Assembly (NCBI GenBank): GCA_937902315.1 | Contig: CALGUG010000056.1 | Location: forward strand, 186,001 to 250,000 | Length of the DNA stretch: 64,000 nucleotides | Source: an uncultured Chloroflexales bacterium | Lineage (GTDB): Bacteria > Chloroflexota > Chloroflexia > Chloroflexales > Chloroflexaceae | Direction: 5' to 3' | The notes under the pieces: generated by a model | The model's database searches: none | What the model saw: the letters and a program-made list of their open reading frames with translations, nothing else | What the model was told of the DNA's origin: nothing | Part shown: positions 26,477-35,583 of the stretch, in pieces | Numbering within the stretch: the stretch's first letter is position 1 | Layout: every line of letters starts with the position of its first letter | Position numbers and translations under genes: made by a program

Positions 26477-28003
26477 TTAACGCGCTGTATAGAGAAATAC
26501 CTGCACGCCTTCGAAGTGTTTACGTTCGCTGATGCTAAACGAACCTTTGAGGTATTCGGGTATCAAATTGCGAGGATCGGTGTACCAATTATGGCTATAG
26601 ACCAGCCAAAGCCGTTCGCGTCCTCTTGTCAGGGCCTCCAAACGCGGCAGATCGCTGTAATCCATAATCGGTTCCAATATGCCACGCTCGAACATATCGG
26701 CGGGCACGCCGCGCAGCTCAGCCGGCGGCCCAACGCGCTGATAGTAGTATTCGAAAGGGATCTGTACCCAGCCTGCATTGAAGAGGATCAGATCGTTGGG
26801 ACGAGCCGAAGCGGCCACCCACTCGGCTGCGTCGCGCCAGCCCTCACGATCGCCTGTGCGGTAGTAGTGCATCAAAGAACCCGAATAGCTGAGCAGCACT
26901 ACAATCAGAAGCGCAGAGGCCAACCATCGCTTAGGCAGCGCCCATATGCCAAGCGCCACCAAAATCAGCAGCGGCAGCGAGGTCCAGATCAAGGTGCGGG
27001 TGTGAAAGATCGGGCGGCGCAAACTAACCAGCAGCTCGCCAACAAAGGGCAAAACCAGCAACATGAGCAACAAAAGCAAAATGCGCGGCTGAGTGCGCAG
27101 ATACCAAGCTGCAACCAGTAGCATCGCTACAAACATCGTTGTCACAAGTAACAAGACGATATCAGCCACTCTATAAGCGTTAATCAGATTGGACCAATGT
27201 TGCAGTATCGTGCCTAGGGTGGGCTTGGTAATCCAAAATTCCTGATCGACACGGTAGCTCTGCCAGAGAAAGCCGGGCAACCAAGGCAGCCACAACAGCA
27301 GCGAAGCCAAGCCTGCCAGTGTCCAGTTGCGCAAGCTATAATCGGCTTCGCTCGACTTCTTCCAGAGCTTTGGCAGCGCAAAGGCCAGCAGCACAAACAG
27401 GCCCATCACCAGGTAGTACAAAATCGCCGTATTGTGGCTCAGGGGCAGCAGTGTGCTAAAAATGATCAGGCCGAGCCACCAACGTCGTGTGCTGTTCCAA
27501 GCGCCTCGTAGGCTTAGCGGCTCGCTGGCTGCCGCTGGGTCACGCAGCAGGGCAATGGCACACAGTATCGCGCAGGCCGCATTGAAGGTCAACAAGGGGT
27601 ACATGCGTGCATCTTGGGCATAAACAACGTGAATCGGCGCAAACACAAAGAGCAGAGCGCAGATCCAGCCAAGCCGCGTTCCGCCCAGCGTTTTGCCGAT
27701 CAGAAACATGACAGGCGTTGTTAACGCACTAAAGAGCGCCGACATGCCACGCACGCTCGCTTCGCTTGTTCCAAACAAGCGCGTCCAGCCATGCAAAAGG
27801 GTGTAATACAAAGGCGGGTGTTGATCAAGCGCAATCAGGTCGCGCAGCGAGCTAGAAAGCGGTTGAGAGGCCATCCAAATGCTGAAGGCCTCGTCTAGCC
27901 AAATGCTGCGATCAGCGATGGTGTAGAGGCGTAAAAGCAGAGCGAGCAACAATAGACCAAGCAGCGGAGCCAGATCAGGACTAGACCGAATACGTGCCAG
28001 CAT
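26477..28003 (-). CDS. GT39/ArnT-like membrane glycosyltransferase
   Basis: A 508-residue protein with about ten hydrophobic helices. The first periplasmic loop contains S-I-W-L-D-E-A-F-S, whose acidic pair is the catalytic site of GT-C fold enzymes, and the following D-Q-H-P-P-L-Y-Y-x-L-L-H-G-W segment is characteristic of the PMT/ArnT group. Such enzymes move a sugar from a polyprenyl-phosphate donor to lipids or proteins outside the membrane. A soluble C-terminal domain follows (W-Y-T-D-P-R-N-L). GAGAGG precedes the ATG. The acceptor is unknown. It could act on the glycosylated surface proteins suggested by the other secreted products, but that is speculation. Confidence 0.88.
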   Translation of the reverse strand: MLARIRSSPDLAPLLGLLLLALLLRLYTIADRSIWLDEAFSIWMASQPLSSSLRDLIALDQHPPLYYTLLHGWTRLFGTSEASVRGMSALFSALTTPVMFLIGKTLGGTRLGWICALLFVFAPIHVVYAQDARMYPLLTFNAACAILCAIALLRDPAAASEPLSLRGAWNSTRRWWLGLIIFSTLLPLSHNTAILYYLVMGLFVLLAFALPKLWKKSSEADYSLRNWTLAGLASLLLWLPWLPGFLWQSYRVDQEFWITKPTLGTILQHWSNLINAYRVADIVLLLVTTMFVAMLLVAAWYLRTQPRILLLLLMLLVLPFVGELLVSLRRPIFHTRTLIWTSLPLLILVALGIWALPKRWLASALLIVVLLSYSGSLMHYYRTGDREGWRDAAEWVAASARPNDLILFNAGWVQIPFEYYYQRVGPPAELRGVPADMFERGILEPIMDYSDLPRLEALTRGRERLWLVYSHNWYTDPRNLIPEYLKGSFSISERKHFEGVQVFLYTAR

Positions 28004-28071
28004 GCTGTACCTCTCTTGGATTTATGAGAGCTTCGCAGATTTACACGCTATTGTACACGACAAATATTTGA

Positions 28072-28106
28072 TAAAAAACCCACACCGCTCTAGGCAGTGT
28101 GGGTTT
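28072..28106 (-). terminator. Terminator of the Trm112-like gene
   Basis: A perfect 10-bp stem (28076-28085 with 28097-28106) with six A on the left, which give a U-run on the leftward transcript. Confidence 0.8.
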
Positions 28107-28132
28107 CGTCTGTATAAGGAAGAGGTGGAGGA

Positions 28133-28480
28133 TTAGCCGGTGATCAGGCTCTCGTCCTTGTTCTTCTCGCCCTCTTCAATCAGCATGATCGGAATGCCGT
28201 CTTCGATCGGGTAGCGGTAGCCGTTGCGACGATTGACAAGCCATTCCTTGCCGCTGTCGTCGGTCATCAGTTCAACCGGACCCTTGTCTGCCGGATCAGC
28301 CAAAATTTCTAACAGTTCGGGGCTGATGCCACGCTTGGAGCCGCCGCCTAGGCCAGCGCTCGAGGTAGCCGGAGCGAGATCGAACACGCTGTCTTCACGA
28401 TACTGACGGATGGCGCGTACTACCAACACAGCAACTGCAAGCAATGCAGCAATGCCGAGAATTCGACTTACATTCTTCAT
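28133..28480 (-). CDS. Membrane-anchored Trm112-like protein lacking the zinc cysteines
   Basis: A 115-residue protein. An N-terminal hydrophobic segment (ILGIAALLAVAVLVVRAI) looks like a signal anchor. Residues about 55-105 align with the Trm112/YcaR fold: L-L-E-I-L-A-D-P-A-D-K-G-P-V-E-L, later N-G-Y-R-Y-P-I-E-D-G-I-P-I-M-L. In normal members the first motif is C-P-x-C-K; here both cysteines are replaced (D-P-A-D-K), and the protein has no cysteine at all. A zinc-binding role is therefore lost. Cytosolic Trm112 activates methyltransferases; this version, tethered to the membrane, could do something else. Upstream is trpF, 150 bases away; it has its own terminator. Confidence 0.8.
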   Translation of the reverse strand: MKNVSRILGIAALLAVAVLVVRAIRQYREDSVFDLAPATSSAGLGGGSKRGISPELLEILADPADKGPVELMTDDSGKEWLVNRRNGYRYPIEDGIPIMLIEEGEKNKDESLITG

Positions 28481-28634
28481 GCATCCTCCTACTACTATAA
28501 TGACGAGCAGAACTCGTCAGCATATTCAATCCATCTTACCATATCCCGTCGCTTTATGACAACGAAACAACGGGTGGTTCTTAGCAATTCCAAGCTCTGA
28601 TCGGCGCTTGGTCACAATGCTCCAACCGCTATAC

Positions 28635-29330
28635 CTACAACGAAACGCTACGAGCGGCGGCAACAAAGGCTTGTATCTTGGCGATATCCTTAACGCCATT
28701 GCTCTCAACACCGCTGCTTACATCAACGCCCCACGGGCGCACTTTCTTGATAGCAGCGGCGATATTATCGGGCGTTAAACCACCAGCCAAAATCAGCGGG
28801 CGACGGGCCGCAACGCTGGCCGCTTGATCCCAATCCGCAAGCTTCCCTGAACCACCATACATACCTGCAACATGGGCATCGACCAGAAGCGGATGCTCGG
28901 TGGGATATTCCAACCAGCTTCGTGTATAGTCCGAATCATCGAGACGAATAACCTTGATCCAAGGGGTTTGAACTTGGCGAGCATCGTCAATCGTCTCATC
29001 GCCGCTCAATTGCACTAGATCAAGCCCAACCTCACGGGCGATTGCATCGAGCTCTTGAGCTGGCGTATTGACAAAGATTCCAACAAACGAAGGCTGTTTG
29101 GGAAGCGGGTGATTACGAACCGTCTTCACAATCGCAGCAGCGTCGGCGACAGTGATACGACGTTTGCTCTCGGCAAACATAAGGCCGAGCAATTCGGCTC
29201 CCGCTGTGGCGGCAGCGAGAGCATGCTCGGCAGTACGTAGCCCACAAATTTTTACAATCGTCATAGGATAGTGGTCGAAACAGCGGCCCATCATCGTGAT
29301 GAGCAGATGGCTGAGCCGCTGTTTGTGCAT
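28635..29330 (-). CDS. trpF: Phosphoribosylanthranilate isomerase
   Basis: TrpF converts N-(5-phosphoribosyl)anthranilate to the ribulose form in tryptophan synthesis. The catalytic Cys lies in V-K-I-C-G-L-R and the catalytic Asp in W-G-V-D-V-S-S-G-V-E. The TIM-barrel phosphate site A-G-G-L is present. The frame opens at an ATG at 29330 that overlaps the stop of the NYN gene (TAATG), giving 231 residues and a 22-residue extension over usual TrpF. The later ATG at 29264 matches the normal N-terminus but has no clear ribosome site. I prefer coupled translation from 29330, without certainty. No other trp gene lies nearby. Confidence 0.9.
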   Translation of the reverse strand: MHKQRLSHLLITMMGRCFDHYPMTIVKICGLRTAEHALAAATAGAELLGLMFAESKRRITVADAAAIVKTVRNHPLPKQPSFVGIFVNTPAQELDAIAREVGLDLVQLSGDETIDDARQVQTPWIKVIRLDDSDYTRSWLEYPTEHPLLVDAHVAGMYGGSGKLADWDQAASVAARRPLILAGGLTPDNIAAAIKKVRPWGVDVSSGVESNGVKDIAKIQAFVAAARSVSL

Positions 29331-31486
29331 TACTCTGATTCTTCGGGCTGCGGCAAGCGATAATAGATACGAGTTCCGCGTCCGCTACGCTCGAGCATAC
29401 CACTGTTGATGGCCTGCTTAGCCAGCGTGCGCAGTTGCTCGTTGGTGCGCGTCAGCTTTTGAGCCTGGCGCAGAGCGCGTAGCGAATCGAAGATCTGGGC
29501 GAACGAGACCGGCTTGGTAAAGCCCGCCATCATCGTTCGGAAGATCTCCCACTCTTCATCCGAGAAGGTGATCTGCTCGGTAATCGGCAACTGAGCGACT
29601 GTTTCTTGAGCTGCTTCCGGCTGTTCAGCAACAGCTGGCTCGCCAGCAGGCTGCTCGTTGCTCGCTGCGACCTCTGCAGGCGCCTCTTCCTCTTCAGGCT
29701 GAGAAGCTACGGTCTCGTCGCTAGACGCTTGCTCGTTGCTGGTTTCAGCCTGATCGGCTGCTACCTCTTCGGCCTGCGGAGCGTCAGACTCTTGGCTGGG
29801 CTCTTCCGAAGCGACGTCAGCCGTCTCGGCCTCTGCAGCTTCCTCATCCTCAGATCCAAGCGGGCCTGTAGCGAGCGCCTCCTTGATAGCCAAGTCGTCT
29901 AAAATTGGCGGCTCGAACTCGGTATCGCTCGGGATCGAGATACCCGATGGCTCGTTGAGTGCGGTTTGGGCATCAACGATCTCGGCGACTAAAGCCGCTG
30001 CGGTCGCTTCGGTCTGCTCCGATTCGGCCAGAAGCTGGGCTTCGTCGAAGGTCAACGATGTGCTTCGATAGCTCGGCGTAATCGGAGGATCGATCATCAC
30101 ATCGAGCTTCTCCAGATCCTCAGCTTCCTGCTCGAAGATCGCATCGTCGCCCGGCACTAGTTCGACCTCGTCGAGGTCTTCCAGCGGCTCAAGCCGATCC
30201 AGATCGGGTACATCTTCCAAGGCTACATCATCATCGCTCGGCAACAGCAACAGTTCGTCATCGTCGCGGCTGCGATCGACCGATACTTCTGTTGTCTCGG
30301 GCTCAGATGTAAAGACATCGTCAGATGCGAGCGCCGAAAGCTCCTCTTGCCCTTCGCTAGCGACCAGCTCAGGAGCCGGTGCGGGCTGACCGATCTGGCG
30401 ACTACCGCGCGAACGGCGGCGGCGGCGCGAGCGGCCTGTTGGGGGAGCTAAGACCGCGTCGCTGGGTGAAGCACCCGCACGAGCAGCAACCCTGCCGTTG
30501 CTGGTTGCAGGCGTCTCAACCTTCAACTCGGCCGGCTCTTCCTTCAGATCACCCGCAAATTGCGACAATTTGTAGGGATCTTCTCCCGGCAAAAAGACTT
30601 CGTTAATGGTTCCGCTGGTAAAGATCTGAACCTTTCCACGACGTTCAGCATCGAGTACAAAATCTTTGAATTTTGCCAGCGGGCGACCGCTCAAGTCTTT
30701 GTAACGGCTCTCTTTAAACTCGCCACCCATCAGCTCTTTCATAACGAGTTTTAATGAGCCAAGCGTACAAACATAACCGCGTTTTCGAGCAAGATGAACG
30801 GCTTCAACTAAGGTATCGTAGGGATCGAGTTCGACGGGCACTTCGGGAATAGCGATCGGTTCGTCGACTTCGATCGGCTCGCCTTCGATCTCAAGCTCGA
30901 TCTCTTCGCTGATACGGTTACGTTCCAGAGCGCGCTGGCGATCGCGCTCACGCGATGCCTCGCGCATGGATGCTGCGCTCGTTTGGCCGATCAACTGTTC
31001 ATAGAAGATGAACTCATCGGCGCTCTGTGCCAAATGGGTTGATGCAGCACCACCAATACCAATAATAATTACGTCTTTACCCTGTTGGCGAATCATATTC
31101 ACCAGAGGGATGAAATCACGGTCGCCAGTTACCAACACAAACTTGGCGATGTTGGTGTTAGTAAAAAGCGTCTTCATTGCGTCGATACACATATTCATAT
31201 CGGCGCTATTTTTAATTGCGCGGCCCGTCCGTCCCATATCTTTATCGTAGTAGTAGGTCGGAACATACATGGGCTCAACGCCATTGGCGTACAGCGCACT
31301 GGTGACGCGGGGGTAGCGATACCAGTCGGCATAGGCGCGGGAGATAACTACCCGTCCCAATTCCGAACAGCGGTCCATTATCGACTCGAAATTGGGGTTG
31401 GCATCCAGCTTATCACGGACGCTCACATAGATGTTTTCGAAGTCGATGAATACCGCCACATCGGGTCGGCTGTTGTCATTTGCCAT
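29330..31486 (-). CDS. NYN-domain nuclease-like protein with LOTUS domain and acidic linker
   Basis: A 718-residue protein from the ATG at 31486 (M-A-N-D-N-S-R-P-D). Residues 9-165 form a NYN/LabA-type PIN-like domain with acidic site residues D15 (V-F-I-D-F-E-N), D96 (S-A-D-M) and D122/D124 (T-G-D-R-D), which bind metal ions for RNA cleavage in related enzymes. An OST-HTH/LOTUS-type domain of about 80 residues follows (D-P-Y-D-T-L-V...), then a roughly 300-residue low-complexity acidic region rich in E, A, P and S, and a C-terminal winged-helix-like domain (S-D-E-E-W-E-I-F...). This layout suggests an RNA-associated protein. The AAGGAG lies 15 bases before the ATG, longer than ideal. Translation appears coupled to trpF. 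Confidence 0.88.
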   Translation of the reverse strand: MANDNSRPDVAVFIDFENIYVSVRDKLDANPNFESIMDRCSELGRVVISRAYADWYRYPRVTSALYANGVEPMYVPTYYYDKDMGRTGRAIKNSADMNMCIDAMKTLFTNTNIAKFVLVTGDRDFIPLVNMIRQQGKDVIIIGIGGAASTHLAQSADEFIFYEQLIGQTSAASMREASRERDRQRALERNRISEEIELEIEGEPIEVDEPIAIPEVPVELDPYDTLVEAVHLARKRGYVCTLGSLKLVMKELMGGEFKESRYKDLSGRPLAKFKDFVLDAERRGKVQIFTSGTINEVFLPGEDPYKLSQFAGDLKEEPAELKVETPATSNGRVAARAGASPSDAVLAPPTGRSRRRRRSRGSRQIGQPAPAPELVASEGQEELSALASDDVFTSEPETTEVSVDRSRDDDELLLLPSDDDVALEDVPDLDRLEPLEDLDEVELVPGDDAIFEQEAEDLEKLDVMIDPPITPSYRSTSLTFDEAQLLAESEQTEATAAALVAEIVDAQTALNEPSGISIPSDTEFEPPILDDLAIKEALATGPLGSEDEEAAEAETADVASEEPSQESDAPQAEEVAADQAETSNEQASSDETVASQPEEEEAPAEVAASNEQPAGEPAVAEQPEAAQETVAQLPITEQITFSDEEWEIFRTMMAGFTKPVSFAQIFDSLRALRQAQKLTRTNEQLRTLAKQAINSGMLERSGRGTRIYYRLPQPEESE

Positions 31487-32217
31487 TGTGTATGTGCTAT
31501 GCTCCTTGTGGAGGACACAAGCGATACAATAATGCGGAATGCTTCGGAGCCAGCAGCAGCGAACACGAAGCGCTAGTGGCAAGCGAACGAAGAGATGCTT
31601 GTCGTTGAGAGAAGAACCGTGCGAGCAGCGATTCTGCTCGTTTCTTTCTCAAAAGCGCTTTTTATTTTTAAACTGTCTGCCTTCTGCACAGCGCCGGAAA
31701 AGACCGAAATATTGTATCGTCCATGTGGCCTTATCCGTCCTCATCAATCACAGTCTACAGGAATGACATCACTGAATGCCGCCAACATCAGTTCATACCT
31801 GTTGCAATCTATTTTACCACATCACTCAGAACTTGTTGTGACACTTCTGGCCGAATTTTTGGCCTAGATATGGGGATTTCACCCAATTATTATAACTACA
31901 CAAATCGTCCACGCTCCACTTAGTTTCAAAAAGCACAATCTTTCGATCTATAAAACAGGAATCTGGGCGAATTTTCACCAAATTTAAATGCCTTTTTAGG
32001 CTACCGATCAAATAGAAATAGCTGAGTATCAACTTAGAAATATCATAAACGTACATCCTATCTCTTTGTAACTTTCGACCATGTAAGCATTATCAATTTT
32101 GAATATCTCCGCTCCTCTACAGAATGGGCGCATCTACCATGATTAGCGTTCAAAACTACAATAGACCATACGTTCACTTGTAAGACGATCATTCAGCTCT
32201 GAAGCAGCCTGTTTCTG

Positions 32218-32338
32218 ATACCAAATCCGGTTGATTAGGTTCTCTTTGGCCTTCGGCAGAGCACAACGTGACTAGATCTTTTCCGGCTTTTCGTTTTTCT
32301 GAGCGAAGAGCATGCACGGCTTTAAACGGATTTGGTAT
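32218..32338 (+). mobile_element. MITE-like element M, copy M3
   Basis: ATACCAAATCCGGTTGATTA on the left and TTTAAACGGATTTGGTAT on the right are inverted repeats, 12 bp perfect. At 121 bp it lacks the central palindrome. Confidence 0.85.
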
Positions 32339-32392
32339 GAGCTATACACAAACATCGCCAACCTTTCATCGTATCCGTTCGTTTATCGCTTT

Positions 32393-32458
32393 AGCGGCGA
32401 GGTCTCAATCTTCCATTCGTTCCCTAGCGCGTCCGCCTACGGCTACCAGAACTGCTAG
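32393..32458 (+). repeat. Dispersed structured repeat A, copy A7
   Basis: AGCGGCGAGGTCTCAATC, TTCCATTCGTTCCCTAGCGC, GTCCGCCTACGGCTACCA. Confidence 0.8.
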
Positions 32459-32489
32459 CGGCCCTCATCCCCAAGCCTTCTCCCGCAAG

Positions 32490-32637
32490 GCTATGCATTA
32501 GCCAACAGTCGTGTCGGCAGCAACAGGCGATCGTTCGCATACCATCGCGGGAGTTTCGCGTAGCGAAATCGCATACAACATCACCATTCAGCCCCTCGCG
32601 CGCAGTGCGGGCGAGGGGGCCGGGGGGTGAGGGCAGA
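32490..32637 (-). repeat. Composite element C, copy C2
   Basis: Inverted relative to C1. It carries the same blocks, but the palindrome is cut: one arm and the following ~25 bp are missing, so TTTCGCTACGCGAAA joins ACTCCCGCGATGG directly. Confidence 0.75.
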
Positions 32638-32860
32638 TAACGCTAACCGTATGTCGATTTGTGGCTAATGTAAAGCTCCCGCAAGGCGGGAGAAGGGCGT
32701 ATGCGTTCCCGCTCATTCGCGATGTTCTAGAGAGGCTTCCTAAGCACTAGGCTTGCATGAGAGGGCTTTGGCTGCGCAATGCAGCGTTGTATCCTGCTGG
32801 CTGCTTGCAGCGAGCAGGTCGCAGCGAGAGCTGCGAAATACTAGCCGCATGGGAGACGAG

Positions 32861-32922
32861 ACGACTTGATAGCCGGAGGCGGACGCGCCTAAGACCGCAT
32901 GCAAGCTAAGGATCTTTCCGCC
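32861..32922 (-). repeat. Dispersed structured repeat A, copy A8
   Basis: TTGATAGCCGGAGGCGGACG, CGCCTAAGACCGCATG, ending in CCGCC. It lacks the CAACATCC end. Confidence 0.75.
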
Positions 32923-33192
32923 TGCGATGCAACAAACTGTTTTGAGCGAGCTAGTTCACGTATCAACAAGCACAAGCTGAATAACAACAGTTTAGGCATA
33001 TTTTCGCCATGATAAGAAGCGAGGAAGTTGCAGTAATAAGCGCACAATCGTAGTCGTTGAGGCGGAGAGCCGAAACATAACGATCTGGATTCCCATTTTT
33101 ATACGCTTCCATGGTAGGATGTTTCTTGAAAGAAAAATATAGAGATTGATTTGAAATCGTTCTGATAGATCTATAGGGAGACTAAGGTTTCA

Positions 33193-35145
33193 TTGAATAC
33201 AATTTCCCCTCTGCTGGTACAGCGCATCTATCGTTTAGCGCTGACAGCTACAGGTAATCATAGGTTCGCACAAACAACAAGCATTCGGCTCTTTAGCCAG
33301 ACGAACTTCGCTTCGCACGATCTAGAAACTGCCGTTCTGGTTCAGCTCTTCGCCCAGCTCGCAAAGCTCGATCGCAACACGTGGAAGCTCCGCAAGCCTG
33401 CTCAATCCCAGCCTAACAAGCAGGCCAATCAACAGCTTGAAAGTATGTTCAAAGTGCTGCGCAAGGCCAGCCCACAGGCCCGCTTTATGCTGGCTCTCTA
33501 CAGCCTGTGGGGCATGCAGGCTAACGAGATCAGGCGCGTGCTTGGCGTAACGCTCGATGAGTTTCACACGCTGCGGGTCGATCTGGCGCTAGCGAGCGGT
33601 CTTGTTTCCAGCGAGAACGAGCGCAGCCAATTGGAGCGCCTGGCGCGTTTTATCTTAAACGAGCTCGGCGAGACCGAGCAGATGGCCCAACGCGCCGAGC
33701 TGCTCAACAGCGCGCATGCCCGCAGTCTGCGCCATGCGCTGATCGCCAATGACGAACAGCTCAGCAAGGTGCTAACTGCGATCTTCGACGATGCCATGCC
33801 GCCTGATCTGCTCGCACAGATCGAGCGGGCCAAGCAGGAACCGATCGCCAAACGCCAGCTTGGGCGCGGCCTGCTCTTCAACCTTGTTGTGGTACTGATC
33901 GTCGGAGGTCTGATCGGCTTATTGCTGGTCTGGCCAGAGACTCATTCCGAAGCCAAGTCGGAGCGACCAGTTGGCAATAACGCCCCAACAATCGATCTAA
34001 GAAGTATGATCGAGGCCTCGTTACGCCGTTTTGAAACACCTGTGATTGATCAAGGGCTATTGCACGAACGCTATAACATTACGATCGAGAACAATACCTG
34101 GCAGATCGAGCGCTGGTACGACTTCGATAATCCACAACGTTTTGCGTTCACATTACAAGCAAACCAAGAGCCCGGGGAGTTCTATACAGTCAAGGGCGAT
34201 GGCAACGGCGGCTTAGAGATCAACAGTCTGCAAGGCAGACTCGGGGTCGAGTTAAAGCCAGAACTGCTCGCTCAAATCAGCCCGATTCTGATGCAGCAGC
34301 CTAATCCCTATATCGCACAGTTTTCCCAAACGCCTGCGCTAGAACAGTTCTTTCTGAAACAGGCGCTTGAAAACCATGCCTATTCGCTTGGTACAAGCCG
34401 CTTTCTTTCGCGTCCTGTCACCATCATCGCCTATACAAGCCGCTACTTTTTGCATCATGGAATAGTCCATCCCGATTGGGACTACGACCACGCCCAAGTT
34501 TTACTGACGCTCGATAACCAAACATTTAGCCTACTGCAAGCCCAAGTTTTGCTTGACGGTCAAGCTGGAAGCACGATCATCTCTCCTTGGCGCGCCGAGC
34601 ACCTCAGCTTCAATGATCAGGCTGATCCTGAGCTATTCACGATCACGGGTGAGCGCAACGACAAGCTACTTAGTCCTCGGATTGTGTTTGGTGACTATGC
34701 TCAACAGTCCAAAAGCCTCTCGCTACGTAGCGCACTTGAGCGAAGTAATACAACGATCTATCTGCCGCGTACTCTGATCGACGAATCGCTCTGGGCGCGT
34801 ATGCTCTACCAAGAGAAAGCAGAAGGGGATGTATTCAGTGTGCTGATTGAAGATGAGCAACGTCTGAGCATTCTCACAACCCTTCCAAGAGCGTGGAGCG
34901 AGCCCAAGGCTGATGTTGAAATAAAACAGGTCGGTTCGTTTTCCTATACCACTACGGTCAGAGAATCGCTAACACAAGTCGACCTGCTAGATCAATCAAC
35001 AGGTCAAAACTTCGGCTTGGTGATATTCGACAATCTGACGCCTCGCAACGAGATAGAGAAGCAAATCGAGGAGATAGTGGCCTCGCTAGAGCCGCTCACG
35101 CTTGATAATATCGATCAATTCCAGCCTAGATTTATCGAGCCCTAA
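33193..35145 (+). CDS. Sigma-factor-like protein fused to a membrane span and extracytoplasmic domain
   Basis: A 650-residue protein starting at a TTG; AAGG lies five bases before it and GGGAG further upstream. The N-terminal 225 residues are helical and look like a degenerate ECF sigma factor: residues 8-25 (Q-R-I-Y-R-L-A-L-T-A-T-G-N) resemble region 2 and residues 93-128 (A-R-F-M-L-A-L...L-G-V-T-L-D-E-F) resemble the helix-turn-helix of region 4. One membrane helix (226-247) follows, and the remaining 400 residues form an extracytoplasmic, beta-rich domain I do not recognise. This may be a membrane-tethered sigma-like regulator. The sigma match is weak and could reflect only a helical scaffold. 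A strong terminator follows. Confidence 0.65.
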   Translation: MNTISPLLVQRIYRLALTATGNHRFAQTTSIRLFSQTNFASHDLETAVLVQLFAQLAKLDRNTWKLRKPAQSQPNKQANQQLESMFKVLRKASPQARFMLALYSLWGMQANEIRRVLGVTLDEFHTLRVDLALASGLVSSENERSQLERLARFILNELGETEQMAQRAELLNSAHARSLRHALIANDEQLSKVLTAIFDDAMPPDLLAQIERAKQEPIAKRQLGRGLLFNLVVVLIVGGLIGLLLVWPETHSEAKSERPVGNNAPTIDLRSMIEASLRRFETPVIDQGLLHERYNITIENNTWQIERWYDFDNPQRFAFTLQANQEPGEFYTVKGDGNGGLEINSLQGRLGVELKPELLAQISPILMQQPNPYIAQFSQTPALEQFFLKQALENHAYSLGTSRFLSRPVTIIAYTSRYFLHHGIVHPDWDYDHAQVLLTLDNQTFSLLQAQVLLDGQAGSTIISPWRAEHLSFNDQADPELFTITGERNDKLLSPRIVFGDYAQQSKSLSLRSALERSNTTIYLPRTLIDESLWARMLYQEKAEGDVFSVLIEDEQRLSILTTLPRAWSEPKADVEIKQVGSFSYTTTVRESLTQVDLLDQSTGQNFGLVIFDNLTPRNEIEKQIEEIVASLEPLTLDNIDQFQPRFIEP

Positions 35146-35583
35146 TAAGTTACTTTTTCAAATAGACAGGCCTATCTATCGAAGTTATCACTAGATAGAT
35201 AGGCTTTTTCTATCCAAAAAGCGCATTATCAGGCTGATCACGACCTTAGTGATTACTAAGCAAACAACGCTTACTACAATTTCGGTTATACTAAAGAGGA
35301 AGATACTATTCGTTTCGCACTAAACGAGACGATTATGTAAAGACTGTTAGAGTGATCGCTGATCATGGGTCGAGTATTCGATCCACTGAGCCGCTATCGG
35401 TTTATCATCGCTCTACCCCACGACGTACATTTCAAAGCTGTTGTTTAAAGAGGTGACAGAACTGCCCAGCGCACTAAAACGCCTTGGAGTGCAGCATATG
35501 GTACACTTATGGGCAACACAAGTACGTCAATGTACACGTAATTACGGTTAGGATTGTAAAACATTAGTCCAAAGGACACAGTT
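35146..35583. other. Upstream region of aconitase, 438 bp
   Basis: After the terminator the region is plain. A TATACT at about 35288 could be a -10 but would leave a leader of nearly 300 nt. No A or M copy is present. Confidence 0.4.
35170..35210 (+). terminator. Terminator of the sigma-like gene
   Basis: A perfect 11-bp stem (35170-35180 with 35194-35204) followed by five T. Confidence 0.9.

Larger units (their letters stand above)
31487..33192. other. Long non-coding region (1.7 kb) carrying repeats
   Basis: No convincing gene. It contains M3 (32218-32338), A7 (32393-32458), the inverted composite C2 (32490-32637), a C/G-rich hairpin near 32675-32695 and A8 (32861-32922). The stretch at about 31,800-32,150 is very A+T-rich and shows no pattern. 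It must also hold the promoters of the NYN gene and of the gene at 33193; neither is obvious. Confidence 0.6.

Noticed and set aside
31826..32056. 76-codon minus-strand frame
   Set aside because: Lies in very A+T-rich DNA without ribosome site or known motif; cannot be supported.
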